From the NCBI GenBank assembly GCA_002344125.1, contig DDTQ01000006.1:338182-402181 (forward strand): DNA of 64,000 nt. Direction: 5' to 3'. Shown here one piece after another: positions 1 through 8,977 of the stretch. Made by a program: the position numbers and the translations under genes. Each line of letters starts with the position of its first letter. Position 1 is the first letter of the stretch. This DNA comes from Ignavibacteria bacterium UBA2360. Lineage in GTDB: Bacteria; Bacteroidota; Ignavibacteria; Tepidaquicellales; OLB5. The notes below the pieces were generated by a model, which searched no databases, was not told the DNA's origin, and was given only the letters and a program-made list of their open reading frames with translations.

Positions 1-1
1 A

Positions 2-811
2 AGCAAAACGAATTTTTTATATTCGTTTTCACTGCTGCCAAAGGATAAGTACGAGGCTATTAACACAGTCTACGCCTTTTGCAGGCAAACAGATGACATT
101 GTTGATAACGAAGCTGATTCCACCGAGCTCAAGTTTCGCAAAATACGTGAATGGAAAAATGAATTTGAAAAAGCCCTCAAAGGAACATCAAGCTACGCTC
201 TGCTGAACCAGGTAACTAAGATCATAAGGAATTTTAACATCCCCGTTGAGCCGTTCTTTGAGCTCATAAAAGGTATGGAAGCGGACTTGCAGGTTTCGCG
301 GTATAAAGATTTTAACACTTTATACCAGTATTGCTTCCGCGCAGCAGCTACTGTTGGCCTTATGTGCATCGAGATCTTCGGCTACAAGACCCAAAGCGCA
401 AAGGAGTATGCAGTGAATCTTGGTATAGCTCTGCAATTAACAAATATATTAAGGGATGTTAAGTTCGACGCGCTCAACGGAAGAATATACATTCCCGAAG
501 AGGATATGAAGAAATTTGGATATACTGAAGATGACCTGATGAATTTCAGGTACAATGAATCATTTGTGGAGTTGATGAAATATGAATGCAAACGTGCGCG
601 TGATTACTTCGAAAAAGCAAACAACGCTTTCGCGAAGGAAGACCGCAAACAGCTTTTCCCTGCACGAATAATGCAGAAGATCTATTTCAATATTCTGCAA
701 AAAATTGAGAAGATGAATTACAATGTATTCCGCAAAAAAGCTAAGGTTTCAAAACTCAAAAAATTATATTATACATTCGGGGTTTTTGTTAAGTATAAAT
801 TAGCATATTGA
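2..811 (+). CDS. hpnD: Presqualene diphosphate synthase (HpnD-like), 5' end cut by window edge
   Basis: The frame is open from base 2, so the N-terminus lies outside the window; about 269 residues remain. The first aspartate-rich motif DDIVDNEAD is near visible residue 30 and the second, NILRDVKFDALNGR, near 147. Both bind the magnesium-diphosphate of farnesyl diphosphate in squalene/phytoene synthases. The first internal ATG (275) lies after the first motif and is not the real start. The stop codon overlaps the TTG start of the next gene, an HpnE homologue. That pairing favours the HpnC/D/E route to squalene over a carotenoid phytoene synthase, although CrtB remains possible without the upstream gene. 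Confidence 0.83.
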   Translation, partial: SKTNFLYSFSLLPKDKYEAINTVYAFCRQTDDIVDNEADSTELKFRKIREWKNEFEKALKGTSSYALLNQVTKIIRNFNIPVEPFFELIKGMEADLQVSRYKDFNTLYQYCFRAAATVGLMCIEIFGYKTQSAKEYAVNLGIALQLTNILRDVKFDALNGRIYIPEEDMKKFGYTEDDLMNFRYNESFVELMKYECKRARDYFEKANNAFAKEDRKQLFPARIMQKIYFNILQKIEKMNYNVFRKKAKVSKLKKLYYTFGVFVKYKLAY

Positions 812-2124
812 ACAGAAGTGTTTCAGTGATTGGCGGCGGTTTAGCGGGACTCTCCTCAGCAGTATTCCTTGCTGAAAAGGGTTATAAGGTCACTTTAATT
901 GAAGTATCACCAAAGTTTGGCGGCAGAGTTTATTCGTTCTTTGACAAAGCATCCGGTTTACATATCGATAACGGTCAGCATATACTGGCAAGCTGGTATC
1001 ACAATACTTTTGATTACCTGAAAGTGATAGGTACTTACCACAAGTTGAGCTTCCAGAATCAGCTTGAAGTCATGTTTGCTGATGTTAGCGGGGTTCAATA
1101 TTCGCTCAAAGCATCAAAGCTCCCTCCCCCCCTGCATCTGGCGGGCGGTATAATGGGATATAAAGCGCTGGGGTTAAGCGATAAGCTTTCAATTGTGAAA
1201 CTTGTGAACAAGATCAAAAAGGGCAAGTATTCTGAATCAGACTTAAATAAAATGAATACAGATAAGCTCTTTGAGTTGAGTTCACAAACTGAAAAAGCAA
1301 TTAATTACTTCTGGAAACCATTCATTATTGCTGTATTCAATGCGGAACCGGAAAATACATCAGCTAACATGTTTTGCGATATCATAAGGCTGGGTTTCAT
1401 AGAAAAAGGCGGTTCAGAGCTTGTTCTGCCAAAAGGATATTTAAGTGATATTTTCGTGAAGCCGGCAATAGAGTATCTAGATAGCAAAAAGTCAAAAGTA
1501 TTAACCAGCTCAAAAATAAGCAGAATAGAGTTTAAAGATAACAGCGTAAGTGGATTAATACTTGAAGATAACAGCATTATCAAAACCGATTTTTACATAA
1601 GCGCTGTACCGTTCTTTAATTTTAAAAATCTTTTTTTAAGCCGGGATTTCGCATCATATTTTGGGGATTTAAAGGAATTAACTTCCTCCCCTATTGTCAA
1701 TATCCATTTAAAATTTGATAAGGATATTGCCGGAGTTCTACCCAATGATTTTGCAGGTATGCTTAGCACTATATCACAGTGGGTGTTTAAGGTAACAGAT
1801 TACCAGGTTTGCGTAGTAATAAGCAGCGCAGCTGCTGTTGCTGAAAAAACGAAGGAAGAAATCGCCAAGTTAGCGGAAAGTGAGCTAAAAATGTGCTTTC
1901 CGTGTCTAAAGGGCTTTAATGTAACTTCAGCTAGAGTGTTAAAAGAAATGAGAGCTACATTTGTGCCTGATAAAGCTTCACTAAACAGCAGGCCCGGCAC
2001 TAAGACATCCGTTTCAAACCTGTTATTAGCGGGAGACTGGACAGATACCGGACTGCCTGCAACAATCGAAGGAGCAGTAAAGAGCGGAAAAACCGCAGCA
2101 AACGAAATATTGAAGCTGAATTGA
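808..2124 (+). CDS. hpnE: Hydroxysqualene dehydroxylase (HpnE-like FAD amine oxidase family)
   Basis: This 438-aa protein opens with a Rossmann FAD-binding signature, VIGGGLAGLSSAVFLAEKG, followed by the GG(R) segment FGGRVYSF and the HpnE-like stretch DNGQHILASWY. The C-terminus has the second FAD contact, LLLAGDWTDTGLPATIEGAV, as in phytoene desaturase and amine oxidase relatives. The start is TTG at 808, overlapping the stop of hpnD, which implies translational coupling. In the HpnCDE pathway this enzyme reduces hydroxysqualene to squalene. A carotenoid desaturase is the main alternative; the close coupling to an HpnD-like gene makes HpnE more likely. Confidence 0.83.
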   Translation: MNRSVSVIGGGLAGLSSAVFLAEKGYKVTLIEVSPKFGGRVYSFFDKASGLHIDNGQHILASWYHNTFDYLKVIGTYHKLSFQNQLEVMFADVSGVQYSLKASKLPPPLHLAGGIMGYKALGLSDKLSIVKLVNKIKKGKYSESDLNKMNTDKLFELSSQTEKAINYFWKPFIIAVFNAEPENTSANMFCDIIRLGFIEKGGSELVLPKGYLSDIFVKPAIEYLDSKKSKVLTSSKISRIEFKDNSVSGLILEDNSIIKTDFYISAVPFFNFKNLFLSRDFASYFGDLKELTSSPIVNIHLKFDKDIAGVLPNDFAGMLSTISQWVFKVTDYQVCVVISSAAAVAEKTKEEIAKLAESELKMCFPCLKGFNVTSARVLKEMRATFVPDKASLNSRPGTKTSVSNLLLAGDWTDTGLPATIEGAVKSGKTAANEILKLN

Positions 2125-2194
2125 ATAATAAGTTTGAAGTTAGTAAAAGTATAAAATAAATCAACCAAAAAATACCTAAAGGAAGGGTAAAACT

Positions 2195-4000
2195 ATGGGA
2201 CATCAAAATCAAAACGAAGATACAAACGTGGTAAGTGCTCCGGTTGGTATCAGTTTGAAAAAATCGGAGAGCAAAGAAGCTGAAATTCAGCGCCTGCTGC
2301 TTGAAGAAAGAATGCGTCTTGAAAAGGAATACGGCGTTGAAGCTAAGCGTATCGATCATTTTAAAAGACCGCTGGAAAACACATTCACAAAAGATCAGCG
2401 CGCCAATACAACAATATTATTTGGCGGGTTAACATGGAAACATGAGAAGCTTATAAAAGGCGTTCTCCAGGGACTTGGTTACAAGGCCAGTGAAATTCCA
2501 ACACCAAGTAAAAAAGCCTTCCAGTTAGGCAAAGAATACGGTAACAACGGACAGTGCAATCCGACATACTTTACCGTTGGTAATCTTGTGGAATACCTGC
2601 AGGATCTTGAAAAATCAGGCTTAACAAAAGAACAGATAATTAACGATTATGTATTTTTCACAGCGGGCGCATGCGGCCCATGCCGTTTTGGTATGTATGA
2701 AGCAGAATACCGCCTCGCATTACGTAATTCAGGCTTTGAGGGTTTCAGGGTACTCATATTCCAGCAGACCGGCGGATTAGAGCAGGATGAAATGGAAGCC
2801 GGACTCGAAATGAACCTCGATTTCTTCCTCGGAATACTGAACGCCATGAATATCGGAGATATTCTTAATGATGTTGCATACCAGATCAGACCATTCGAAG
2901 TAAATGCCGGCGAAACCGATAAGGTTCTTGCTGAATGTATGGATATGATGTATGAAAGAATGAAAGGCAAGAGATATTTCGACTTCAATACGAAAATGGG
3001 TTCATTCTTAAGCAAGTTACCGGGCTCAAACTACGTTCAGCGTTTTGTTGACCAGGTTATGAGCGATTACTACATTGAAACGCTTACAGAAATTCAGGCA
3101 AAGTTCAACGAAGTTAAAGTTGATAGAACCCGTGTAAAACCTATTTGTAAGGTAACCGGTGAATTCTGGGCACAGACAACTGAAGGAGACGGAAATTTCA
3201 ATATGTTCCCCTTCCTCGAAAGAGAAGGCGCGCAGCTGCTGGTAGAGCCAATCGCAACCTGGATCTTATACATGCTTCACCAGGCTAAGAATATGTACCA
3301 CGACAGAAAAGGTATAAAAGAAGGTGAAGAACAACCGAAATCATTCCAGGTACTTAAAAAATTAAAGAACCTGACTGATTACAAAAGAACAGTGACAATT
3401 CTTTCAATTGCGGAAAGCGTGTTTGACCGTGAATACAACAGGATCAGAAAAGTATTCAAAGGAATGCCGCATGAACTGGCTAACCAGCTTGAAATGCAGA
3501 GACTGGGTCATCCATTCTACAATTCCAGGGTTGAAGGCGGCGAGGGTCACCTTGAAATTGCAAAGAACATTTACTACGTAAACAAAGATCTTTGTCACAT
3601 GGTGCTTTCACTTAAACCGTTCGGTTGTATGCCTTCAACACAGTCTGATGGTGTGCAGTCAGCGGTAACATCAATGTTCAAAGATATGATATTCATCCCG
3701 ATCGAAACATCAGGAGAAGGCGATGTAAACGCTCATTCAAGGGTTCAGATGGCCCTTGGCGAAGCTAAAGCAAAAGCCAAACTTGAATTCAAGAAATGTC
3801 TTGATGAAACCGGTTACTCAATAGAAGAGATAAAGGCTTATGTTGAAGCTAACAATGAGTTACAGAGACCGTTCTATGATTTCGGACACAAAAAAGGAGT
3901 AATTGGAGTTGCGGCTAATTTCGTAATTCATGTTTCTGAAAGAATGAAAAGGGACGGAATTAAATCAGTTACATCAAAAGCAGAAACTGCTAACGTTTAA
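2195..4000 (+). CDS. Acyl-CoA dehydratase activase-associated protein (DUF2229/HgdB-like half)
   Basis: This 601-aa protein corresponds to the C-terminal part of the large (about 1400 aa) CoA-enzyme-activase-like proteins of anaerobes. Likely Fe-S ligands are seen in NGQCNPTYFTVGN (about residue 120), GACGPCRFGMYEAEYR (about 158) and KPFGCMPSTQSDG (about 478). The region from residue 65 resembles the 2-hydroxyacyl-CoA dehydratase subunit fold. The activase half is the separate gene at 5243, with one unrelated gene between. The ATG follows a GGAAGGG ribosome-binding site about 9 bases upstream. The substrate is not deducible; benzoyl-CoA reductase-like or 2-hydroxyacyl-CoA chemistry is possible but unproven. 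Confidence 0.75.
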   Translation: MGHQNQNEDTNVVSAPVGISLKKSESKEAEIQRLLLEERMRLEKEYGVEAKRIDHFKRPLENTFTKDQRANTTILFGGLTWKHEKLIKGVLQGLGYKASEIPTPSKKAFQLGKEYGNNGQCNPTYFTVGNLVEYLQDLEKSGLTKEQIINDYVFFTAGACGPCRFGMYEAEYRLALRNSGFEGFRVLIFQQTGGLEQDEMEAGLEMNLDFFLGILNAMNIGDILNDVAYQIRPFEVNAGETDKVLAECMDMMYERMKGKRYFDFNTKMGSFLSKLPGSNYVQRFVDQVMSDYYIETLTEIQAKFNEVKVDRTRVKPICKVTGEFWAQTTEGDGNFNMFPFLEREGAQLLVEPIATWILYMLHQAKNMYHDRKGIKEGEEQPKSFQVLKKLKNLTDYKRTVTILSIAESVFDREYNRIRKVFKGMPHELANQLEMQRLGHPFYNSRVEGGEGHLEIAKNIYYVNKDLCHMVLSLKPFGCMPSTQSDGVQSAVTSMFKDMIFIPIETSGEGDVNAHSRVQMALGEAKAKAKLEFKKCLDETGYSIEEIKAYVEANNELQRPFYDFGHKKGVIGVAANFVIHVSERMKRDGIKSVTSKAETANV

Positions 4001-4011
4001 AACAGATATAA

Positions 4012-5232
4012 TTGATAAAAACAAAAGTAAATATTTCGGTCATTACTTTGTTGCTGACAATCAGTACTGTTAGCTCACAGTGGAGCCATATAACTACATT
4101 ACCTGTTAATAAAATCAGTTCTATTAAGTTTTTTACTGAAGATCTTGGTTTTATTTGCGGTGGTGGTGTATGGAAAACTACAGATGGCGGACACAATTGG
4201 TCCCAGATATTTTCAGCAGGAGCAAACTCATTCTGTTTTATTGATTCATTGAATGGTTTTGTCAGTGGTAATCCTGCCAGAATATACAAAACTACAAATG
4301 GTGGTTTGAACTGGGATACAACTATACTGACCAGTGGTTTTTCCGGGGTAGATGCTATTGGTTTTTTCAACAGTAATACAGGAATTTCTGTTGGTTTTAA
4401 TGGAATAATTAACCGAACTAGTAATTCAGGAAATACCTGGTATCGCCATGATACCGTTTACTTCCAGGAACAATCTTCAGTTTCATTACTTCCTGGCGGT
4501 AGCGGTTGGATTGCAGGCGGAGCTCCTTATGAGTTAATAAAAAGAGTCGTTAATTATGGTACTTCCTGGTCTTACCAGAGCCCGGGTGCTATTGGTGGCT
4601 TAAATGGTGTACATGCTTTGAATGAAAATATTGTTTATGTTTGCGGACATTCAGGCGTAATCAGACGAACCACCAATGGCGGGACAAACTGGACGAAACT
4701 TGACAGTTTGACTTCCAGAAGACTGAATGCAGTTTACTTTTCAAATACTACTTCTGGAAACATTGTGGGTGAAGTTGGAACAATACTCCGGACAACAAAT
4801 TCCGGTGTAAATTGGTTCTTACAGAGCTCTCCAACAACCAATAGCTTGTATTCTGTATTTTATATAAATAATGAAACAGGATGGATTGGTGGGAATAATG
4901 GTGTTCTATTAAAAACTACCAATGGGGGCGGAATTACCGCTATAAATGAAATAACTAATTATCAACCTGACCAATATGAGTTATTTCAGAACTATCCTAA
5001 TCCGTTTAATCCAAATACTATAATAAAATTCTCTTTATTCAAAGCCGGTGACGTATCAATTACTATTTTTAGCAGCACCGGTGAGGAAGTATGGAGATAT
5101 ATTAATAATAAATTGAATCAGGGAACATATGAAATTGAATGGAATGCCGAATCACACGCGAGCGGATTATATTTCTATACTTTGAAAACCAATGATATTT
5201 TATTAACTAAAAAGATGATCTTAATTAAATAA
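4012..5232 (+). CDS. Secreted YCF48/BNR-repeat protein with T9SS sorting tail
   Basis: This 406-aa protein starts at TTG (4012) with a signal peptide ending near SSQW. It is followed by at least five propeller-like repeats of the form (W/Y/R)KTTNGGxNW, for example VWKTTDGGHNW, IYKTTNGGLNW and RRTTNGGTNW. This YCF48/sialidase-like pattern indicates a beta-propeller. The last 80 residues hold YPNPFNPNTIIKF and end in LLTKKMILIK, the T9SS type A sorting domain that directs export across the outer membrane. The gene sits 11 bases after one activase-system gene and 10 bases before the other, an odd position for a surface protein. Its ligand is unknown. Confidence 0.82.
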   Translation: MIKTKVNISVITLLLTISTVSSQWSHITTLPVNKISSIKFFTEDLGFICGGGVWKTTDGGHNWSQIFSAGANSFCFIDSLNGFVSGNPARIYKTTNGGLNWDTTILTSGFSGVDAIGFFNSNTGISVGFNGIINRTSNSGNTWYRHDTVYFQEQSSVSLLPGGSGWIAGGAPYELIKRVVNYGTSWSYQSPGAIGGLNGVHALNENIVYVCGHSGVIRRTTNGGTNWTKLDSLTSRRLNAVYFSNTTSGNIVGEVGTILRTTNSGVNWFLQSSPTTNSLYSVFYINNETGWIGGNNGVLLKTTNGGGITAINEITNYQPDQYELFQNYPNPFNPNTIIKFSLFKAGDVSITIFSSTGEEVWRYINNKLNQGTYEIEWNAESHASGLYFYTLKTNDILLTKKMILIK

Positions 5233-5242
5233 CAAGTTTATT

Positions 5243-8200
5243 ATGACAAATCAAACTAATAATAGCGGTAAATCACCACTCTACATCGGTTTCGATGTCG
5301 GTTCAACAACTGTTAAAGCTGTTGTAATGGATATTGATTCTGATAAGATACTGTGGTCCGATTACCAGCGCCACGATACCAAGCAGCCTGAAAAATCACT
5401 GGAACTGCTTAAGGCTATAGAAGATAAACTGGGCAAAGATGCCCTTGAAGGCGCTAGAATATTCATAACCGGTTCCGGCGGCAGCAATATCGGAAGGTTC
5501 CTCGGCGCAAAGTTCGTACAGGAAGTGAATGCAGTATCGCTTGCGGTAGAAAAATTCTACCCCAAGACACTTTCTGTTATTGAATTGGGCGGTCAGGATG
5601 CGAAGATAATTGTTTTCAAAGAAGACCCTGAAACCGGCAAAAAGAAAAAGATCCCTTCAATGAACGATAAATGTGCCGGAGGTACAGGAGCGGTAATTGA
5701 TAAGATCAATGCAAAGCTTAAAATTCCCGCTGCAGAGCTGTGCAATATGGGTTATTACGGATTGAAGCTCCACCCTGTTGCAGGTAAATGCGGTGTGTTT
5801 GCTGAAACTGATATCAACGGTCTGCAGAAATCCGGCGTACCGGCTGATGAGCTCATGGCTAGTCTTTTTGAATCTATCATCCAGCAGAATATGTCTGTGT
5901 TAACACGCGGTCATACATTAAAACCCGAAGTATTGCTTTTGGGCGGACCCAATTGTTATATAAAGGGTATGATGGATTGCTGGAGGGCAAACATTCCCAA
6001 AATGTGGGATGAAAGAAACGTGCCTTATGATAAAACCGTTCCGATTGAAGAACTCATCAGGGTACCCGATAACGCGCAGTATTTTGCGGCCATTGGCGCA
6101 ATTGAATACGGCAAAGAAGAAGAACTGGAAATTGGCAGATACAAAGGCTATGCTGATCTTGAGTATTATATCAATGTAGGCAGAGCCGAAGAAAAGAAAA
6201 AGCTTATGAAACTCTCAGGCGGCGGCGGTCTGTATAAGGATGAAGCTGAGCTTGATACATTCAAAGATAAATACAAGATCCCAAAATTCACTCCGGCCAC
6301 ATTCAAACCGGGTGAAGTTGTTAAGGGCTTTATCGGACTCGACGGCGGTTCAACATCAACAAAAGCCGCGCTCATTTCTATGGATAAGCAGGTGCTTGTT
6401 AAAGCTTACCAGCTTTCTAAAGGTAACCCCATTGAAGATACTGTTGATATTCTGCAGGCTATCCACGACCAGGTAAAAGCACAGGGCGCAACCCTTGAAA
6501 TACTTGGGATAGGAACAACAGGATACGCAAAGGATATTTTGAAAGATGTATTACATGGCGATGTTGCACTGGTTGAAACAGTTGCTCACACTCAGGCAGC
6601 TCTTCACTTCTACCCCGATACTGATGTGATTGTTGATGTAGGCGGTCAGGATATTAAATTAATTATATTGGATCAGGGCCGTGTTACTGACTTCAAGCTG
6701 AACACACAGTGTTCTGCCGGTAACGGTTACTTCCTGCAGTCAACTGCTCAGGGCTTTGGATATGCTGTAGAGGATTTCGCTGATGTAGCGTTTTCTGCAA
6801 AACAGTATCCAACCTTCGGTTATGGCTGCGCCGTGTTTATGCAGTCTGATATCGTTGACTTCCAGAGACAGGGCTGGAAACCTGAAGAAATTATGGCCGG
6901 ACTTGCAAACGTACTGCCAAAGAACATCTGGCTTTACGTTTCTCAGATACCGAACCTTGCAAAACTTGGAGAGAATTTCGTACTCCAGGGCGGCACTCAG
7001 CATAATCTTGCGGCAGTAAAAACACAGGTTGATTTTATAACCGAAAGATTTAAAGGCAGCGGAATTGATCCAAACGTGTTTGTTCACAAACACACCGGCG
7101 AAGCCGGTGCAATTGGCTGCGGAATTGAAGCTGCAAGGCTTTACGATAACGGTATGAGAACACAGTTCATTGGTCTTGAAAAAGTAGCCAAGATCGTATT
7201 CAAAACAACCAGAAATGAATCGACACGCTGTTACTTCTGCAAGAATAAATGTTTGAGAACATTTATTGATGTAGCAACCGATGAAAAAGCTATTCCGTAC
7301 GTAAAGGATGAATCAATCGAACTTCCGAAAGAAAAGATAGTTAACCCTGATTCAAAAGTACCGCTCGTTGATGGAACTCAGAGACTTATTATCGCAACCT
7401 GCGAAAAAGGCACTGTTGAAGATTTGAGCTCAATGAAAGACATCAAAAAAGGATTAGACGCTATTAAAGATATCACTCCAAACCTGGTTGAACATGCCGC
7501 AGTTGAAGTATGGAAATCACAGGAGCCCAAAAAAGTCATGGATGAAGTTCCGGTTCTTTCAAAGATAGAGGAACTGAAAATGAAATTTGATAAAAAGGCT
7601 AAGGAAGATTTCGATAAACGCGTTGAGTTGATGAAAAACAGGAACAAGGTTGTTATTGCCATTCCAAGGGTGCTTAATATGTACGCGCACACACCGTTTT
7701 TCACCGGTTATTTTGAAGCACTTGGTGTAAATCCGGGGAACATCATATTTTCAGAATACACAAGTGAGGAATTATACAAGGAAGGTGCCAAACGCGGAGC
7801 AATTGATCCGTGCTTCCCTTCGAAGGTCGGAATTCCGCATTTGCACAACCTGATCTACAAGATCCACAAAAAGAAAAAGATAAATTATATCTTCCTCCCT
7901 ATTGTAGATACGATACCCTCTGATCTCATTTATGCTCAGCAGCATCACGCATGTCCTACGGTTACAGCAACCGCAGAAGCTGCCAAGGCTGCATTCATTA
8001 AGGAAAGCGATATCTTTAAGGAAAACGGAATAGAATATGTTAATACATATTTATATATGACCGAAAAGAAGCTTTGCGCAAAACAGATGTTTGATGAATG
8101 GGCACCTAAACTGGGCTTAAGCAAAGAAGAAAATGACCGGGCTATTGATGAAGCATACGCCGCACTTGACAGATACACCAATAACATGAGAAAACATGCC

Positions 8201-8929
8201 CGCGAAGCGCTTGAACAGCTTGAAAAAGATAACAAGATCGGGATAGTTGTACTTGCAAGACCGTACCACAATGATCCCGGTATGAATCATGAAATACTCG
8301 AGGAGTTCCAGAAACTTGGCTACCCTGTATTTAACCAGGATTCACTCCCAACAGATGAGGATATACTGGAAAGACTGTTTGGCGATGAGGTTAAAGCAGG
8401 CCTGATAAAAGGCGGTATGGATGTTGGCGATGTTTGGAAGAATTCTTACAGTGAAAATACCACCAGAAAGGTATGGGCAGCTAAATATACAGCACGGCAT
8501 CCAAATCTGGTTGCGCTGGAACTTTCTTCATTCAAATGCGGACATGACGCCCCTATCTATACCGTTGTGGAAGAAATAGTATCCGATAGCGGAACGCCGT
8601 ACTTCTCATTCAAAGATATTGATGAGAATAAACCAACCGGCTCAATCAAGATACGAGTGGAGACTATCCACTACTTCCTGAAACGTTACAGGGAAGATAT
8701 GATAGTTAAGGATAAGAAAATACTTACTATTGAAGAAAAGATGAAAGAGTTTGAAGAGAAAATAAGAAAACAGTATGAATTGCAGGAAAAACTTGATGTT
8801 ATACATAAACAACAGGGAACCGGCAAGTATCATAACGGTAGTCTTAATTCAAATGCTATAGAAATTGATATGAGTAAGGTAAAGAAGGCTAAAACCGAGG
8901 AACCTCAGCATGAACACGCTGAAGCATAG
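5243..8929 (+). CDS. Acyl-CoA dehydratase activase, tandem BcrA/BadF ATPase domains plus DUF2229
   Basis: This 1228-aa protein has two ASKHA-type ATPase domains. The first begins YIGFDVGSTTVKAVVMD (about residue 13), with the cluster cysteine in KCAGGTGAVIDK (about 143). The second begins FIGLDGGSTSTKAALIS (about 362), with TQCSAGNGYF (about 488). A short cysteine cluster, CYFCKNKC, lies near 662. A DUF2229-type domain starts near 800 with IPRVLNMYAHTPFF and DPCFPSKVG. Family members use ATP to drive electron transfer from an interdomain Fe-S cluster to a dehydratase or reductase partner. The partner is probably the 601-aa protein upstream. The C-terminal 90 residues are charged and likely coiled coil. 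The gene ends before a strong terminator. Confidence 0.82.
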   Translation: MTNQTNNSGKSPLYIGFDVGSTTVKAVVMDIDSDKILWSDYQRHDTKQPEKSLELLKAIEDKLGKDALEGARIFITGSGGSNIGRFLGAKFVQEVNAVSLAVEKFYPKTLSVIELGGQDAKIIVFKEDPETGKKKKIPSMNDKCAGGTGAVIDKINAKLKIPAAELCNMGYYGLKLHPVAGKCGVFAETDINGLQKSGVPADELMASLFESIIQQNMSVLTRGHTLKPEVLLLGGPNCYIKGMMDCWRANIPKMWDERNVPYDKTVPIEELIRVPDNAQYFAAIGAIEYGKEEELEIGRYKGYADLEYYINVGRAEEKKKLMKLSGGGGLYKDEAELDTFKDKYKIPKFTPATFKPGEVVKGFIGLDGGSTSTKAALISMDKQVLVKAYQLSKGNPIEDTVDILQAIHDQVKAQGATLEILGIGTTGYAKDILKDVLHGDVALVETVAHTQAALHFYPDTDVIVDVGGQDIKLIILDQGRVTDFKLNTQCSAGNGYFLQSTAQGFGYAVEDFADVAFSAKQYPTFGYGCAVFMQSDIVDFQRQGWKPEEIMAGLANVLPKNIWLYVSQIPNLAKLGENFVLQGGTQHNLAAVKTQVDFITERFKGSGIDPNVFVHKHTGEAGAIGCGIEAARLYDNGMRTQFIGLEKVAKIVFKTTRNESTRCYFCKNKCLRTFIDVATDEKAIPYVKDESIELPKEKIVNPDSKVPLVDGTQRLIIATCEKGTVEDLSSMKDIKKGLDAIKDITPNLVEHAAVEVWKSQEPKKVMDEVPVLSKIEELKMKFDKKAKEDFDKRVELMKNRNKVVIAIPRVLNMYAHTPFFTGYFEALGVNPGNIIFSEYTSEELYKEGAKRGAIDPCFPSKVGIPHLHNLIYKIHKKKKINYIFLPIVDTIPSDLIYAQQHHACPTVTATAEAAKAAFIKESDIFKENGIEYVNTYLYMTEKKLCAKQMFDEWAPKLGLSKEENDRAIDEAYAALDRYTNNMRKHAREALEQLEKDNKIGIVVLARPYHNDPGMNHEILEEFQKLGYPVFNQDSLPTDEDILERLFGDEVKAGLIKGGMDVGDVWKNSYSENTTRKVWAAKYTARHPNLVALELSSFKCGHDAPIYTVVEEIVSDSGTPYFSFKDIDENKPTGSIKIRVETIHYFLKRYREDMIVKDKKILTIEEKMKEFEEKIRKQYELQEKLDVIHKQQGTGKYHNGSLNSNAIEIDMSKVKKAKTEEPQHEHAEA

Positions 8930-8950
8930 ATGAAGTTACTCGTCAAATTA

Positions 8951-8975
8951 AAGCCGGTTAATTTTTAACCGGCTT
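8951..8975 (+). terminator. Intrinsic terminator after the activase operon
   Basis: Perfect 11-bp arms AAGCCGGTTAA / TTAACCGGCTT enclose a 3-base loop and run into TTTTATTTG. The hairpin lies between the convergent ends of the activase gene and the glycosyltransferase gene, so it may stop transcription from both sides; the T-run is best on the + strand. Confidence 0.85.
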
Positions 8976-8977
8976 TT

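Noticed and set aside
4..811. Carotenoid phytoene synthase and desaturase pair
   Set aside because: Less likely than HpnD/HpnE because the second protein has the HpnE-type DNGQHILASWY segment; not fully excluded because the upstream gene is outside the window.
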